This document shows positions 15,507 to 21,821 of a stretch of 21,821 bases of DNA, in pieces. The translations under genes and the position numbers were made by a program. The DNA is from Bacteroidales bacterium. GTDB lineage: Bacteria; Bacteroidota; Bacteroidia; Bacteroidales; Muribaculaceae. The stretch covers positions 1 through 21,821 of the forward strand of contig JAUNCU010000026.1 in the NCBI GenBank assembly GCA_030526455.1, written 5' to 3'. A model generated the notes under the pieces. That model did not search any database, was not told the DNA's origin, and saw only the letters and a program-made list of their open reading frames with translations. Position 1 is the first letter of the stretch. Every line of letters starts with the position of its first letter.

Positions 15507-17164
15507 AATATAAAATCATTAAAAATTTTGTCAAATTCTTTCTTATCGGTCTCGGCGTTGGTAAACACCTCCACCACCAATGGGCCGTTGCAATGACCCA
15601 GATAGCGGATATTCTTTCGCAGTTCCTCGGCGTTGTGCACGGCGATGTATTTCACGCCATTCTGCAGGCAGATGCCCCTGGCATTGGCATCGTGTTCACC
15701 TTGCGCCATGGGATTGTCGCCAAAGCCCTCCACCTGGCGGAAGATGCCGCCTTCGCCATTGTTGAGCAGCAGGACGCTGAAGTTGTCGGGCACATTATCG
15801 TTCCACAGCGCGTTGCTGTCGTAGAAAAACGACAGGTCGCCCGTGACGAGCACCACAGGCTCATCCATAGGCACTGCCATCGCATAGCCCACAGCCGTGG
15901 ACACGCTGCCCTCAATGCCATTGATGCCACGGTTGCACCACACAAAGTGGTGTGCAAACATATTGGCAAGGCGAATGGCGCTGCTGTTGGCATAGTGGAT
16001 GTGAGGAGCAAAGTCGCTGTCGTAATATTGTTCTTCAAAAGCCAATACAGCAGCGGTTTGAGAATAAGCGGGCTCGTGTCCCTCGGTATGTATTTTGGCG
16101 CTCTTAATGGCGTCGTTCCATAGTTTAATAAATTTGGCTAAACCTTTTGGGGCTGACGGCTTTTCATAATTGTAGAGACGAAGCAACAGGTATAATACCT
16201 TATTTTCGTGCCCCTCGAGCACGCCCGAGAGATTTTGGAAAGTGTCGCAAATGGCGCCATCGCGACTTACCCGCCATAGGGTAGGAACCTTGCTGAGCAT
16301 TTTTTTCAGGCGTTTGCTCACGATGTCGCCGCCGAGCACTAATGCAAAATCGGGTAGGTATTTGTCTTCTACTTTATCGTCTTCAATGGCCTTAAGGATA
16401 ATGTCGAGGCCACCGGCTTCGCTATACCCACTCAGCGCTTCGTGGACAATGACGGCTCTCTCAGAAAGCGCCGTCAATGGGGGCAGGGCGAATTCAGAGG
16501 TGACTTCATCCATTTGCCCAATCACAATCATCGGGCGCTTGGCTTCCATAAAATCATCGAAACAAGGTTCGATTTCGCAATATTCCAGTTGGAAGTATTC
16601 AATCATTCGCTCCGGGAGAAGTTCCTTTTTTTCGTATACGAAGAGGGGCTCGCTCAGTGGCACGTTGATGTGCACGCTAGGGCGGTGCCTCTTGTGGGTT
16701 TCAGTGAGGGCTTCATTCACCAGGCGGTTGATGTGCCAGCGGTCTTCCTCGGTGTGAGGCTCGGGAATGTTCACGCATTTGCCCACAAAGGAACCCAGCG
16801 CTCCGGGTTGGGGCATCGTCTGTCCGGCACCCTGGCCAATCCATGCCGCGGGGCGGTCGGCCGAAATCACGATGATGCCATGGTGCTGGTAGGTGGCTTC
16901 GGCCACGGCTGGAGCGGTGTTGAGCAACGCCGTGCCCGAGGTGACGCACACCACCACGGGGCGATCGTTGGCTTGTGCCATACCCAGCGCCACGAAAGCG
17001 GCACTACGCTCGTCGGTCACGGGGTAGCACTTGATGAACGGGCATTCATCCAGATTGTGGATGATGGGGGCATTGCGCGAACCGGGGCACACCACCGCCT
17101 CTCTGATGCCGTATTCCACGAGTAGCGACGTGAGAATGCCGATATTTTCTTTGCTGCTATACAT
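15503..17164 (-). CDS. menD: SEPHCHC synthase (2-oxoglutarate decarboxylase type)
   Basis: ThDP-dependent enzyme that joins 2-oxoglutarate and isochorismate to form SEPHCHC, the committed step of menaquinone synthesis. With the ATG at 17164 it has 553 residues. An upstream ATG at 17287 lies in menF and adds sequence unlike the family. Motifs: VVCPGSRNAPI at 24-34, the ThDP-activating glutamate E52 in TDERSAAFALG-like sequence, TSGTALLNTAPAVAEA at 75-90, and the ThDP/Mg motif GDLSFFYDSNAL starting at 442, followed by LLNNGEGGIF. It starts 16 bases after the menF stop. Confidence 0.94.
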   Translation of the reverse strand: MYSSKENIGILTSLLVEYGIREAVVCPGSRNAPIIHNLDECPFIKCYPVTDERSAAFVALGMAQANDRPVVVCVTSGTALLNTAPAVAEATYQHHGIIVISADRPAAWIGQGAGQTMPQPGALGSFVGKCVNIPEPHTEEDRWHINRLVNEALTETHKRHRPSVHINVPLSEPLFVYEKKELLPERMIEYFQLEYCEIEPCFDDFMEAKRPMIVIGQMDEVTSEFALPPLTALSERAVIVHEALSGYSEAGGLDIILKAIEDDKVEDKYLPDFALVLGGDIVSKRLKKMLSKVPTLWRVSRDGAICDTFQNLSGVLEGHENKVLYLLLRLYNYEKPSAPKGLAKFIKLWNDAIKSAKIHTEGHEPAYSQTAAVLAFEEQYYDSDFAPHIHYANSSAIRLANMFAHHFVWCNRGINGIEGSVSTAVGYAMAVPMDEPVVLVTGDLSFFYDSNALWNDNVPDNFSVLLLNNGEGGIFRQVEGFGDNPMAQGEHDANARGICLQNGVKYIAVHNAEELRKNIRYLGHCNGPLVVEVFTNAETDKKEFDKIFNDFIL

Positions 17165-17180
17165 ATTATTATGATAGTGA

Positions 17181-18203
17181 TTAGTATTTCTTACTGTCGA
17201 GGCAGCGGAGCATGGTGCCCATCTTTGCCTCGGTTTCGTCCCATTCCTGCTGCTCAATGCTGTCGCTGATGAGTCCGCCGCCGGCATAGAGCACGAAGCG
17301 GTCGTCCATCAGGCGCATGCAGCGCAGCGACACGTAGAGGTCGGAGTTGCCTTCCATATTGAGCGGTCCCATGAAGCCGCTGTAGTAACTGCGTGGCTCG
17401 GGTTCGATCTCGCAGATATAGGCGCGCGTCTGCTCCTTGGGAATGCCACACACGGCAGGGGTGGGGTAGAGTTCGTGGAGCAGGCTGCCCACCTTCTCCA
17501 CATCGTGGAGGCGGAAAGTGAACTCACTCTTCAGGTGCACCAGCGCGCCAGCGTGAGCCGTCATAGGGCCACGCAGGTCGATGTCGTGGGCATATTTCTC
17601 GAGGCATCGGCTAATGTAGGTCGACACCAGTCGCTGCTCGCGAATGTTTTTCACACTCCAGCCCTGACCTTCGTTTTCGGCCTTCATGGTGCCCGCCAGT
17701 GCCATTGTGCGCCACAGCAAGCCGCGGCCCTGAAGCAGAATTTCGGGCGTAGCCATCAGCCAGGTGCCACACTGCTCAGCGCTCACCAGCACAATCATTT
17801 GCTGGGGATACATGGCGCAGGCGCGGTTGAAGAGGCGTATGGCATCGATTTCGGTGCTGAATGTGACGGCCTTCTGGCGCGCCAGCACAATCTTGCGAAA
17901 CGTGCCGCTGGTGAGTTGGTGGTGAAAGGCGCGGAAGGTGCGGCCATACTGCTCGCGGTGGGCATCGGTGGCCGTGGCTTCAACGTTGAAAGGCTCGTTG
18001 TTGTCGATTTCGGGCACGAATTTGCTCACCTCTTCAGGCTCGATGAGCAGGATGGGTTCATCCTGAGACGGGGCAAACGGCGCAATCACGAAACCGCTGC
18101 GGCCATTCAACTCGTGGCAACTGTTCACCACCGTGGCGCTTGCAGCCGTGATGCGGGTGGCCAGCGTTTCGCCGGGCATGCGATAGAGGGCAAAAGGCTT
18201 CAT
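17181..18203 (-). CDS. menF: Isochorismate synthase
   Basis: Chorismate-utilising enzyme that converts chorismate to isochorismate, the entry to menaquinone synthesis. Its 340 residues make it somewhat shorter than E. coli MenF, mainly at the N-terminus. The C-terminal chorismate-binding domain is complete: FRKIVLARQ with the likely general-base lysine K104, ALAGTMK near 168-174, LYPTPAVCGIPKE near 245-257, and YICEIEPEPRSYYSGFMG near 262-279 with the magnesium-binding glutamates. The start overlaps the thioesterase stop by 4 bases. The men context favours isochorismate synthase over salicylate or anthranilate relatives. Confidence 0.93.
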   Translation of the reverse strand: MKPFALYRMPGETLATRITAASATVVNSCHELNGRSGFVIAPFAPSQDEPILLIEPEEVSKFVPEIDNNEPFNVEATATDAHREQYGRTFRAFHHQLTSGTFRKIVLARQKAVTFSTEIDAIRLFNRACAMYPQQMIVLVSAEQCGTWLMATPEILLQGRGLLWRTMALAGTMKAENEGQGWSVKNIREQRLVSTYISRCLEKYAHDIDLRGPMTAHAGALVHLKSEFTFRLHDVEKVGSLLHELYPTPAVCGIPKEQTRAYICEIEPEPRSYYSGFMGPLNMEGNSDLYVSLRCMRLMDDRFVLYAGGGLISDSIEQQEWDETEAKMGTMLRCLDSKKY

Positions 18204-18613
18204 TTCTTGAGGGAGAACATATAGTTAGTGACACGCGAAGTAAAGCACAGCGTGCCCTCTTCGTCGAAGATATCCACATTCCACACGTGGGTGGTTTTGC
18301 CCTGGTGGAGAATTTTGGCCACCGCCTTGATGGTTTGGCCGATGGGCACGGCGTGAAGGTGGTTGGCGGTCACGTTCAGCCCCATGGGGAAATGCTCGGT
18401 GTCGAGCGCCGAACTGCCTATGCCGGCAAGGTTTTCGGCCACAGCGAGCGAAGTGCCGCCGTTCATGAAGCCGGCAGGCTGGCTCACGGCCTTCGTCACC
18501 TTCAGTGTGCACATAGCCTCATCGGGCTCAGGAGTGCTCACCAGTTGCATTCCCAGGGTAGTGCCCAGGAATTCCACCTCATCGGCCATCGCTATAAATT
18601 TGTCTAAATTCAT
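18200..18613 (-). CDS. Hotdog thioesterase, probable DHNA-CoA hydrolase
   Basis: PaaI/YdiI-like hotdog-fold acyl-CoA thioesterase of 137 residues. The signature helix reads GFMNGGTSLAVAENLAG (48-64). E60 is in the position of the catalytic glutamate, and N51 replaces the histidine of the usual HGG. As the first gene of the men operon, with an ATGA overlap into menF, it most likely releases DHNA from DHNA-CoA, the job of MenI. This substrate is inferred from context, because hotdog thioesterases vary in specificity. Confidence 0.8.
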   Translation of the reverse strand: MNLDKFIAMADEVEFLGTTLGMQLVSTPEPDEAMCTLKVTKAVSQPAGFMNGGTSLAVAENLAGIGSSALDTEHFPMGLNVTANHLHAVPIGQTIKAVAKILHQGKTTHVWNVDIFDEEGTLCFTSRVTNYMFSLKK

Positions 18614-18642
18614 TGAATGCAGTAGTTGATGTTGCTAACCTA

Positions 18643-18650
18643 CAAATTTA
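18643..18650 (-). promoter_or_regulatory. -7 box of the men operon
   Basis: Read on the - strand, the sequence is TAAATTTG, a match to TAnnTTTG. It lies 29 bases before the thioesterase start, giving a leader of about 22 bases. The upstream terminator at 18705-18737 isolates it from the phosphatase gene. A -33 element is not evident. Confidence 0.45.
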
Positions 18651-18689
18651 CTGCTTTTTTTCCTCATAGCCCCCATTTTCCCGCCACAA

Positions 18690-18737
18690 TTTTTTATAAA
18701 GAAAATAGCCCTGGGCGATTGTTTTGCCCAGGGCTAT
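18690..18737 (-). terminator. Intrinsic terminator of the alkaline phosphatase gene
   Basis: A perfect 12-base inverted repeat, ATAGCCCTGGGC (18705-18716) and GCCCAGGGCTAT (18726-18737), has a 9-base loop. On the - strand it is followed by TTTTCTTTATAAAAAA. It lies 30 bases after the phosphatase stop. Confidence 0.88.
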
Positions 18738-18767
18738 ACGAAGGAGCCAGATGATGGCTGGCGTGTA

Positions 18768-20153
18768 TTATTTCTTATAGCCAGCGATTTTGGCTATGAT
18801 TTCGGGGATGTCGGTGTTGTTGAGGCGGCCGTGGAATTTCTCGGCGCCCACGCCGATGGCGTAAACTGGCACGTAGCCAGCCGAGTGAGAGTGGCTTGCC
18901 CAAGAGATACCCGCCTTCTTGTTGAGGATTTCGCGCGCCTTGGCGGCGAGGGCTGAGTTCACGGCGTAGAGGTTTTCCTCCTTCGCATTGCCTTCAAAAG
19001 CAGTCTCGTAGGCTTCGCGCAATTCGGCTTCTTCGCGCCAAGTGACCTCGGTGTGGGTGAAGAGGCCGTAACTGTCGATGAGCACCTGCTTCACATCTTC
19101 CCAAGTTTTTTTCATGCGGTTCTTCTTCATCGCGGTGAGTTTGGCTGTCACCTCATTGGTGCTGCAAGTTTGATACTGGAGCAATTCCAGGTTCAGGTCA
19201 CGGCGACCGTTGCCAGGCACGATACCGCCGGTTTCGTGGTCGGCAGCCACCACGATGAGCGTTTCCTTAGGATGTTTCTTGTAGAACTCAAGCGCCACCT
19301 TCACGGCGTTGTCGAAGTCGATGATGTCGTGGATGGCAGTGGCAGCGTCGCGACCGTGGCAGGCGTGGTCGATGGCACCGCCTTCAATCATGAAGAAGAA
19401 GCCCTTCTTATTGTTGTTGGTGAGCGTATTGATGCCGATTTCCACGATTTGAGGCAGCGTGAGGTCGATGGCGGTGCGGTCGATGGCGTAGGGGATGGCT
19501 CTGTTGGCATCCTTGCGCTGCACCATGAAGAGTTTCTCAGCCTGCTTCCACTTCGCCTTGCCTTCGTCGTAGCCGAAAGCCCAGGTGTAGCCATTGTCGG
19601 CGCAAATTTGGTGCATATCGTAGTTCTCGCCTTCCTTAGGCTTGTGGAAGTCGGTGCCCGCGAAATAGTGGAAACCCGATGCGGCCAGGTCGAGGCCTAT
19701 GGCGTGATACTTGCCGCGGTTCACCTGATGGGCGTAGAAAGCCGATGGCGTGGCGTCGTCGATGCTCACGGTGGAACTGATGCCCACCTTCTTGCCCGCA
19801 TTCTTAGCCCAAGTGGCGATGCTGGTCACAGCCACCGAGTCGGCGTTCATGCCCACCATCGCGTTGCGCGTCTTGTGCCCAGTGGCCAGCGCGGTGCCGG
19901 CAGCGGCCGAGTCGGTCACGCGGCGGTTGGCCGAATAGGAAGTGGCGTAGGTGGTGTAGGGGAAATCGGCAAACGAGAGGCGGTCGAAACCCCACTGGCC
20001 CTTCACGCTGGCCAGGTAATACTCAGTGGTGTTGATCTGGTTCAAGCCCATACCGTCGCCAATGAAGTAGAACACATATTTGGCCTGCTGAGCCATGGCT
20101 GCGGCACACACAAGGCACAGCCCAAAAAGGAGAGAAATTCTTTTCATATTCAT
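18768..20153 (-). CDS. Secreted alkaline phosphatase, PhoA class
   Basis: Periplasmic or surface phosphomonoesterase of 461 residues. A Sec signal peptide ends near AMAQQ (residues 18-22). An alternative start two codons later (MKRIS) is possible. Catalytic features: IGDGMG with metal ligand D33, nucleophile S82 in VTDSAAAGTALATG, EGGAIDHACHGRD with further metal ligands, ADHETGG, and a late SHSHSAGYVPVYAIG segment carrying a metal-binding histidine. The set is complete, so activity is expected. The gene stands alone between two terminators, with two overlapping-spaced -7 boxes upstream. Phosphate control is plausible but not visible. Confidence 0.93.
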   Translation of the reverse strand: MNMKRISLLFGLCLVCAAAMAQQAKYVFYFIGDGMGLNQINTTEYYLASVKGQWGFDRLSFADFPYTTYATSYSANRRVTDSAAAGTALATGHKTRNAMVGMNADSVAVTSIATWAKNAGKKVGISSTVSIDDATPSAFYAHQVNRGKYHAIGLDLAASGFHYFAGTDFHKPKEGENYDMHQICADNGYTWAFGYDEGKAKWKQAEKLFMVQRKDANRAIPYAIDRTAIDLTLPQIVEIGINTLTNNNKKGFFFMIEGGAIDHACHGRDAATAIHDIIDFDNAVKVALEFYKKHPKETLIVVAADHETGGIVPGNGRRDLNLELLQYQTCSTNEVTAKLTAMKKNRMKKTWEDVKQVLIDSYGLFTHTEVTWREEAELREAYETAFEGNAKEENLYAVNSALAAKAREILNKKAGISWASHSHSAGYVPVYAIGVGAEKFHGRLNNTDIPEIIAKIAGYKK

Positions 20154-20174
20154 TGTGTAAATTATTTTCTACTA

Positions 20175-20192
20175 CAAAATTACGCAAAATTA
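20175..20192 (-). promoter_or_regulatory. Two tandem -7 boxes of the phosphatase gene
   Basis: Read on the - strand, TAATTTTG occurs twice, at 20185-20192 and 20175-20182, exactly 10 bases apart. Both match TAnnTTTG. A TTTG lies 24 bases upstream of the distal one, slightly beyond usual spacing. The proximal box is about 22 bases from the start codon. Confidence 0.45.
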
Positions 20193-20217
20193 TGCAGAAT
20201 AGCGGCTTTTCTTTGCC

Positions 20218-20262
20218 AAAATTAAAAGAACCGAGGCGGCTCATGGTGGTGAACCGCCTCGG
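20218..20262 (-). terminator. Intrinsic terminator of the lpd gene
   Basis: CCGAGGCGG (20231-20239) and CCGCCTCGG (20254-20262) form a 9-pair GC-rich stem with a 14-base loop. On the - strand it is followed by TTCTTTTAATTTT. It begins 28 bases after the lpd stop. Confidence 0.82.
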
Positions 20263-20290
20263 AATGAGTAGAATGTGATGATGTTTCTTT

Positions 20291-21631
20291 TTAGAATTGG
20301 CGTGCCACGTTGAGGATCACTTCGCCCAGGGTGGGGTGGCCGTGGATGCTCGACACGAGCGCGTCGATGCTAGCCTCGGCATTCATCGCCATCACCACCT
20401 CCTGGATGAGGTCGGCGGCGTGTGGACCGCAGATGTGGCAGCCCAGAATTTGGCGCGAGGCATTGTCCACAATCAGTTTCACCAAGCCCTCGGTTTCGCC
20501 CATTGCGAGGGCTTTGCCATTAGAGCGGAAGAAACCTTTCTTCACGGTCACGTCGAGTTCCTGCGCCTTGCACTGCTCTTCGGTGAGGCCCACCATTGCC
20601 ATTTCGGGTGTGGTGAACACGGCGCTGGGCACGATGTGGAGTTTCACGCTGCAGGGCTTGCCTTCGATGGCGTGCAGGGCGATGGTGCCGTGTGCCGATG
20701 CGGCGTGAGCCAGCATGCAGCGGCCGTTCACGTCGCCAATGGCGTAGACGCTAGGCACAGCGGTCTGCATCTGCTCGTTCACTTCGATGCCACGGCGGCT
20801 CACCTCGATGCCGAGCGCTTCCACGCCTTCGGGAATCACGGGGCGGCGGCCCACAGCCATGAGCACGGCTTCGCACTCAATGGCGAGTTCCTTGCCTTTA
20901 GCCTCGTAGGTGACGGTGTAGCCCGCGTCGCTTTTGGCGATGGCTTTCACACCGGCGCCCACCTTAATGTCGACGCCACGTTTGCCCATCACAGTGCGCA
21001 GGCGCTTGGCCACGTCTTTGTCGAATGGTGGGAGGATTTCCTTGCAGAATTCCACCACGCTCACTTCCACGCCGAAACTGCTGAAAATGCCCGCAAACTC
21101 CATACCAATCACGCCGCCGCCAATCACGCAGAGGCTCTTGGGCAGGGTGGTCATGGCGAGGATATCGTCGCTGGTCATGGCGTGCTCGGCGCCTTCAATG
21201 GGCAGCGCCTTAGGTGCAGAACCGGTGGCAATGACGATATTTTCGGCTTCCACCTGCTCTTCGCCCACGGTCACGGTGTGGGCATCGACGAAGCGCGCTT
21301 CGCCTTCCAGCACAGTGATTTGTGGATGGTTCATGAGCATGGCGATGCCGTCGCGCAGTTGGCTCACCACGGCGTCTTTGCGTTGCACAGCCTTGGCGTA
21401 GTCCACCGTCATGCCCTGCACACTCACGCCGAATGCTTCGGCATCGTGGAGCAGGTTGAGCACCTCGGCATTGCGGCAGAGCGCCTTAGTGGGGATGCAG
21501 CCGCGGTTGAGGCAAGTGCCGCCCAACTGGTCGCGCTCGGCGATAGCCACTGAAAGGCCGTGCTGAGCCGCCTCGGCAGCCATCTCATAGCCGCCAGGGC
21601 CAGCACCTATAATGAGGATATCGTATTTCAT
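20291..21631 (-). CDS. lpdA: Dihydrolipoamide dehydrogenase (E3)
   Basis: FAD disulfide oxidoreductase that reoxidises lipoyl groups of 2-oxoacid dehydrogenases or the glycine cleavage system with NAD+. It has 446 residues. Motifs: FAD-binding IIGAGPGGYEMA (7-18), redox disulfide GGTCLNRGC with C40 and C45, NAD-binding VIGGGVIGMEFAG in the middle third, FAD motif YAIGDVNG, and the C-terminal active-site HGHPTLGE with H432 and E437. All key residues are present. No E1 or E2 gene is adjacent, so its partner complex cannot be told from this window. It is transcribed alone and ends in its own terminator. Confidence 0.94.
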   Translation of the reverse strand: MKYDILIIGAGPGGYEMAAEAAQHGLSVAIAERDQLGGTCLNRGCIPTKALCRNAEVLNLLHDAEAFGVSVQGMTVDYAKAVQRKDAVVSQLRDGIAMLMNHPQITVLEGEARFVDAHTVTVGEEQVEAENIVIATGSAPKALPIEGAEHAMTSDDILAMTTLPKSLCVIGGGVIGMEFAGIFSSFGVEVSVVEFCKEILPPFDKDVAKRLRTVMGKRGVDIKVGAGVKAIAKSDAGYTVTYEAKGKELAIECEAVLMAVGRRPVIPEGVEALGIEVSRRGIEVNEQMQTAVPSVYAIGDVNGRCMLAHAASAHGTIALHAIEGKPCSVKLHIVPSAVFTTPEMAMVGLTEEQCKAQELDVTVKKGFFRSNGKALAMGETEGLVKLIVDNASRQILGCHICGPHAADLIQEVVMAMNAEASIDALVSSIHGHPTLGEVILNVARQF

Positions 21632-21649
21632 GATTATTCTTGGATGAGA

Positions 21650-21723
21650 GAGATTGGAGATTAGAAGTTAGAAATTGGAAATTTGAGATTAGATTAGGAA
21701 TTAGAAGTTTCTAGTTTTTCTAG
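21650..21723 (+). repeat. Composite short-repeat spacer upstream of lpdA
   Basis: On the + strand nine near-identical units of the form GARRTTR run end to end from 21650 to 21710, seven bases each except one five-base unit (21692-21696). Two CTAG units 9 bases apart (21711 and 21720) follow. The array architecture matches the spacers at 8254-8331 and 14601-14684. Here it points away from lpdA. No gene is seen between 21632 and the window end. Confidence 0.65.
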
Positions 21724-21738
21724 TGAATATATAAATAA

Positions 21739-21766
21739 GGCTCTCATAGGTGGTGCTATGGGAGCC
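21739..21766. terminator. Terminator-like hairpin near the right edge
   Basis: GGCTCTCATAG (21739-21749) and CTATGGGAGCC (21756-21766) pair over 11 positions with one G:U on the + strand (C:A on the - strand) and a 6-base loop. The + side continues into a long T-rich tract. The - side continues TTATTTATATATT. It could end a - strand gene entering from the right, or act in both directions. Confidence 0.55.
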
Positions 21767-21821
21767 GTGTTTTCTTATTTCCTTTTTTCTTTTTTCCTCT
21801 AGAACATTGAGGCTACTCGGC

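Noticed and set aside
17165..17287. N-terminal extension of menD into menF
   Set aside because: The added residues are an out-of-frame reading of menF, and MenD similarity begins just after the ATG at 17164.
19053..20225. A 390-residue open frame antisense to the alkaline phosphatase
   Set aside because: Mirror frame of a GC-rich gene; no family features, and it would run through the phosphatase promoter.
20297..21553. A 418-residue open frame antisense to lpdA
   Set aside because: Mirror frame rich in histidine and alanine; lpdA has every expected motif.

Overview
The window looks like a chromosomal segment of a Bacteroidota member, most likely of the order Bacteroidales. The main reasons are the gene content and order (dxs-trkA-trkH-ftsK-lolA-like-trxB, and a men cluster with a stand-alone hotdog thioesterase) and the repeated occurrence, just upstream of genes, of the Bacteroidota -7 promoter box TAnnTTTG. 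The genus cannot be fixed from the sequence alone. Core genes are moderately GC-rich by eye. One toxin-antitoxin module in the middle is clearly more AT-rich.

Left part (1-9816, + strand): a 346-base leader holds REP-like and G-rich tandem repeats and a likely promoter. Then come dxs (isoprenoid precursor synthesis), trkA and trkH (potassium uptake), an FtsK/SpoIIIE DNA translocase, a LolA-like periplasmic carrier, thioredoxin reductase, and a small secreted protein with two DxNxDG motifs. Spacing is tight, and dxs and trkA overlap by 4 bases. A strong intrinsic terminator at 9831-9863 closes the group.

Middle (about 9930-11698, + strand): an AT-rich, two-gene AbiEi/AbiEii-type (type IV) toxin-antitoxin operon with an ATGA overlap. 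It has its own -7 box, and an inverted repeat overlaps the predicted transcription start, as expected for antitoxin autoregulation. It sits at a convergent junction and is probably a horizontally acquired cassette.

Right part (11718-18613, - strand): a menaquinone operon read from right to left: hotdog thioesterase (probable DHNA-CoA hydrolase), menF, menD, menB, menC, menE, then a HAD phosphatase. Together these convert chorismate to 1,4-dihydroxy-2-naphthoate, except that no menH is present. menA and the final methyltransferase are not in the window. Farther right are a secreted alkaline phosphatase and dihydrolipoamide dehydrogenase, both on the - strand and each followed by a clear intrinsic terminator.

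The least explained feature is a composite intergenic element seen three times (about 8254-8331, 14601-14684 and 21650-21723). Each copy is an array of degenerate GARRTTA-like units of 7-9 bases next to an array of CTAG tetranucleotides spaced 8-9 bases apart. No tRNA, rRNA, insertion sequence or CRISPR array was seen.
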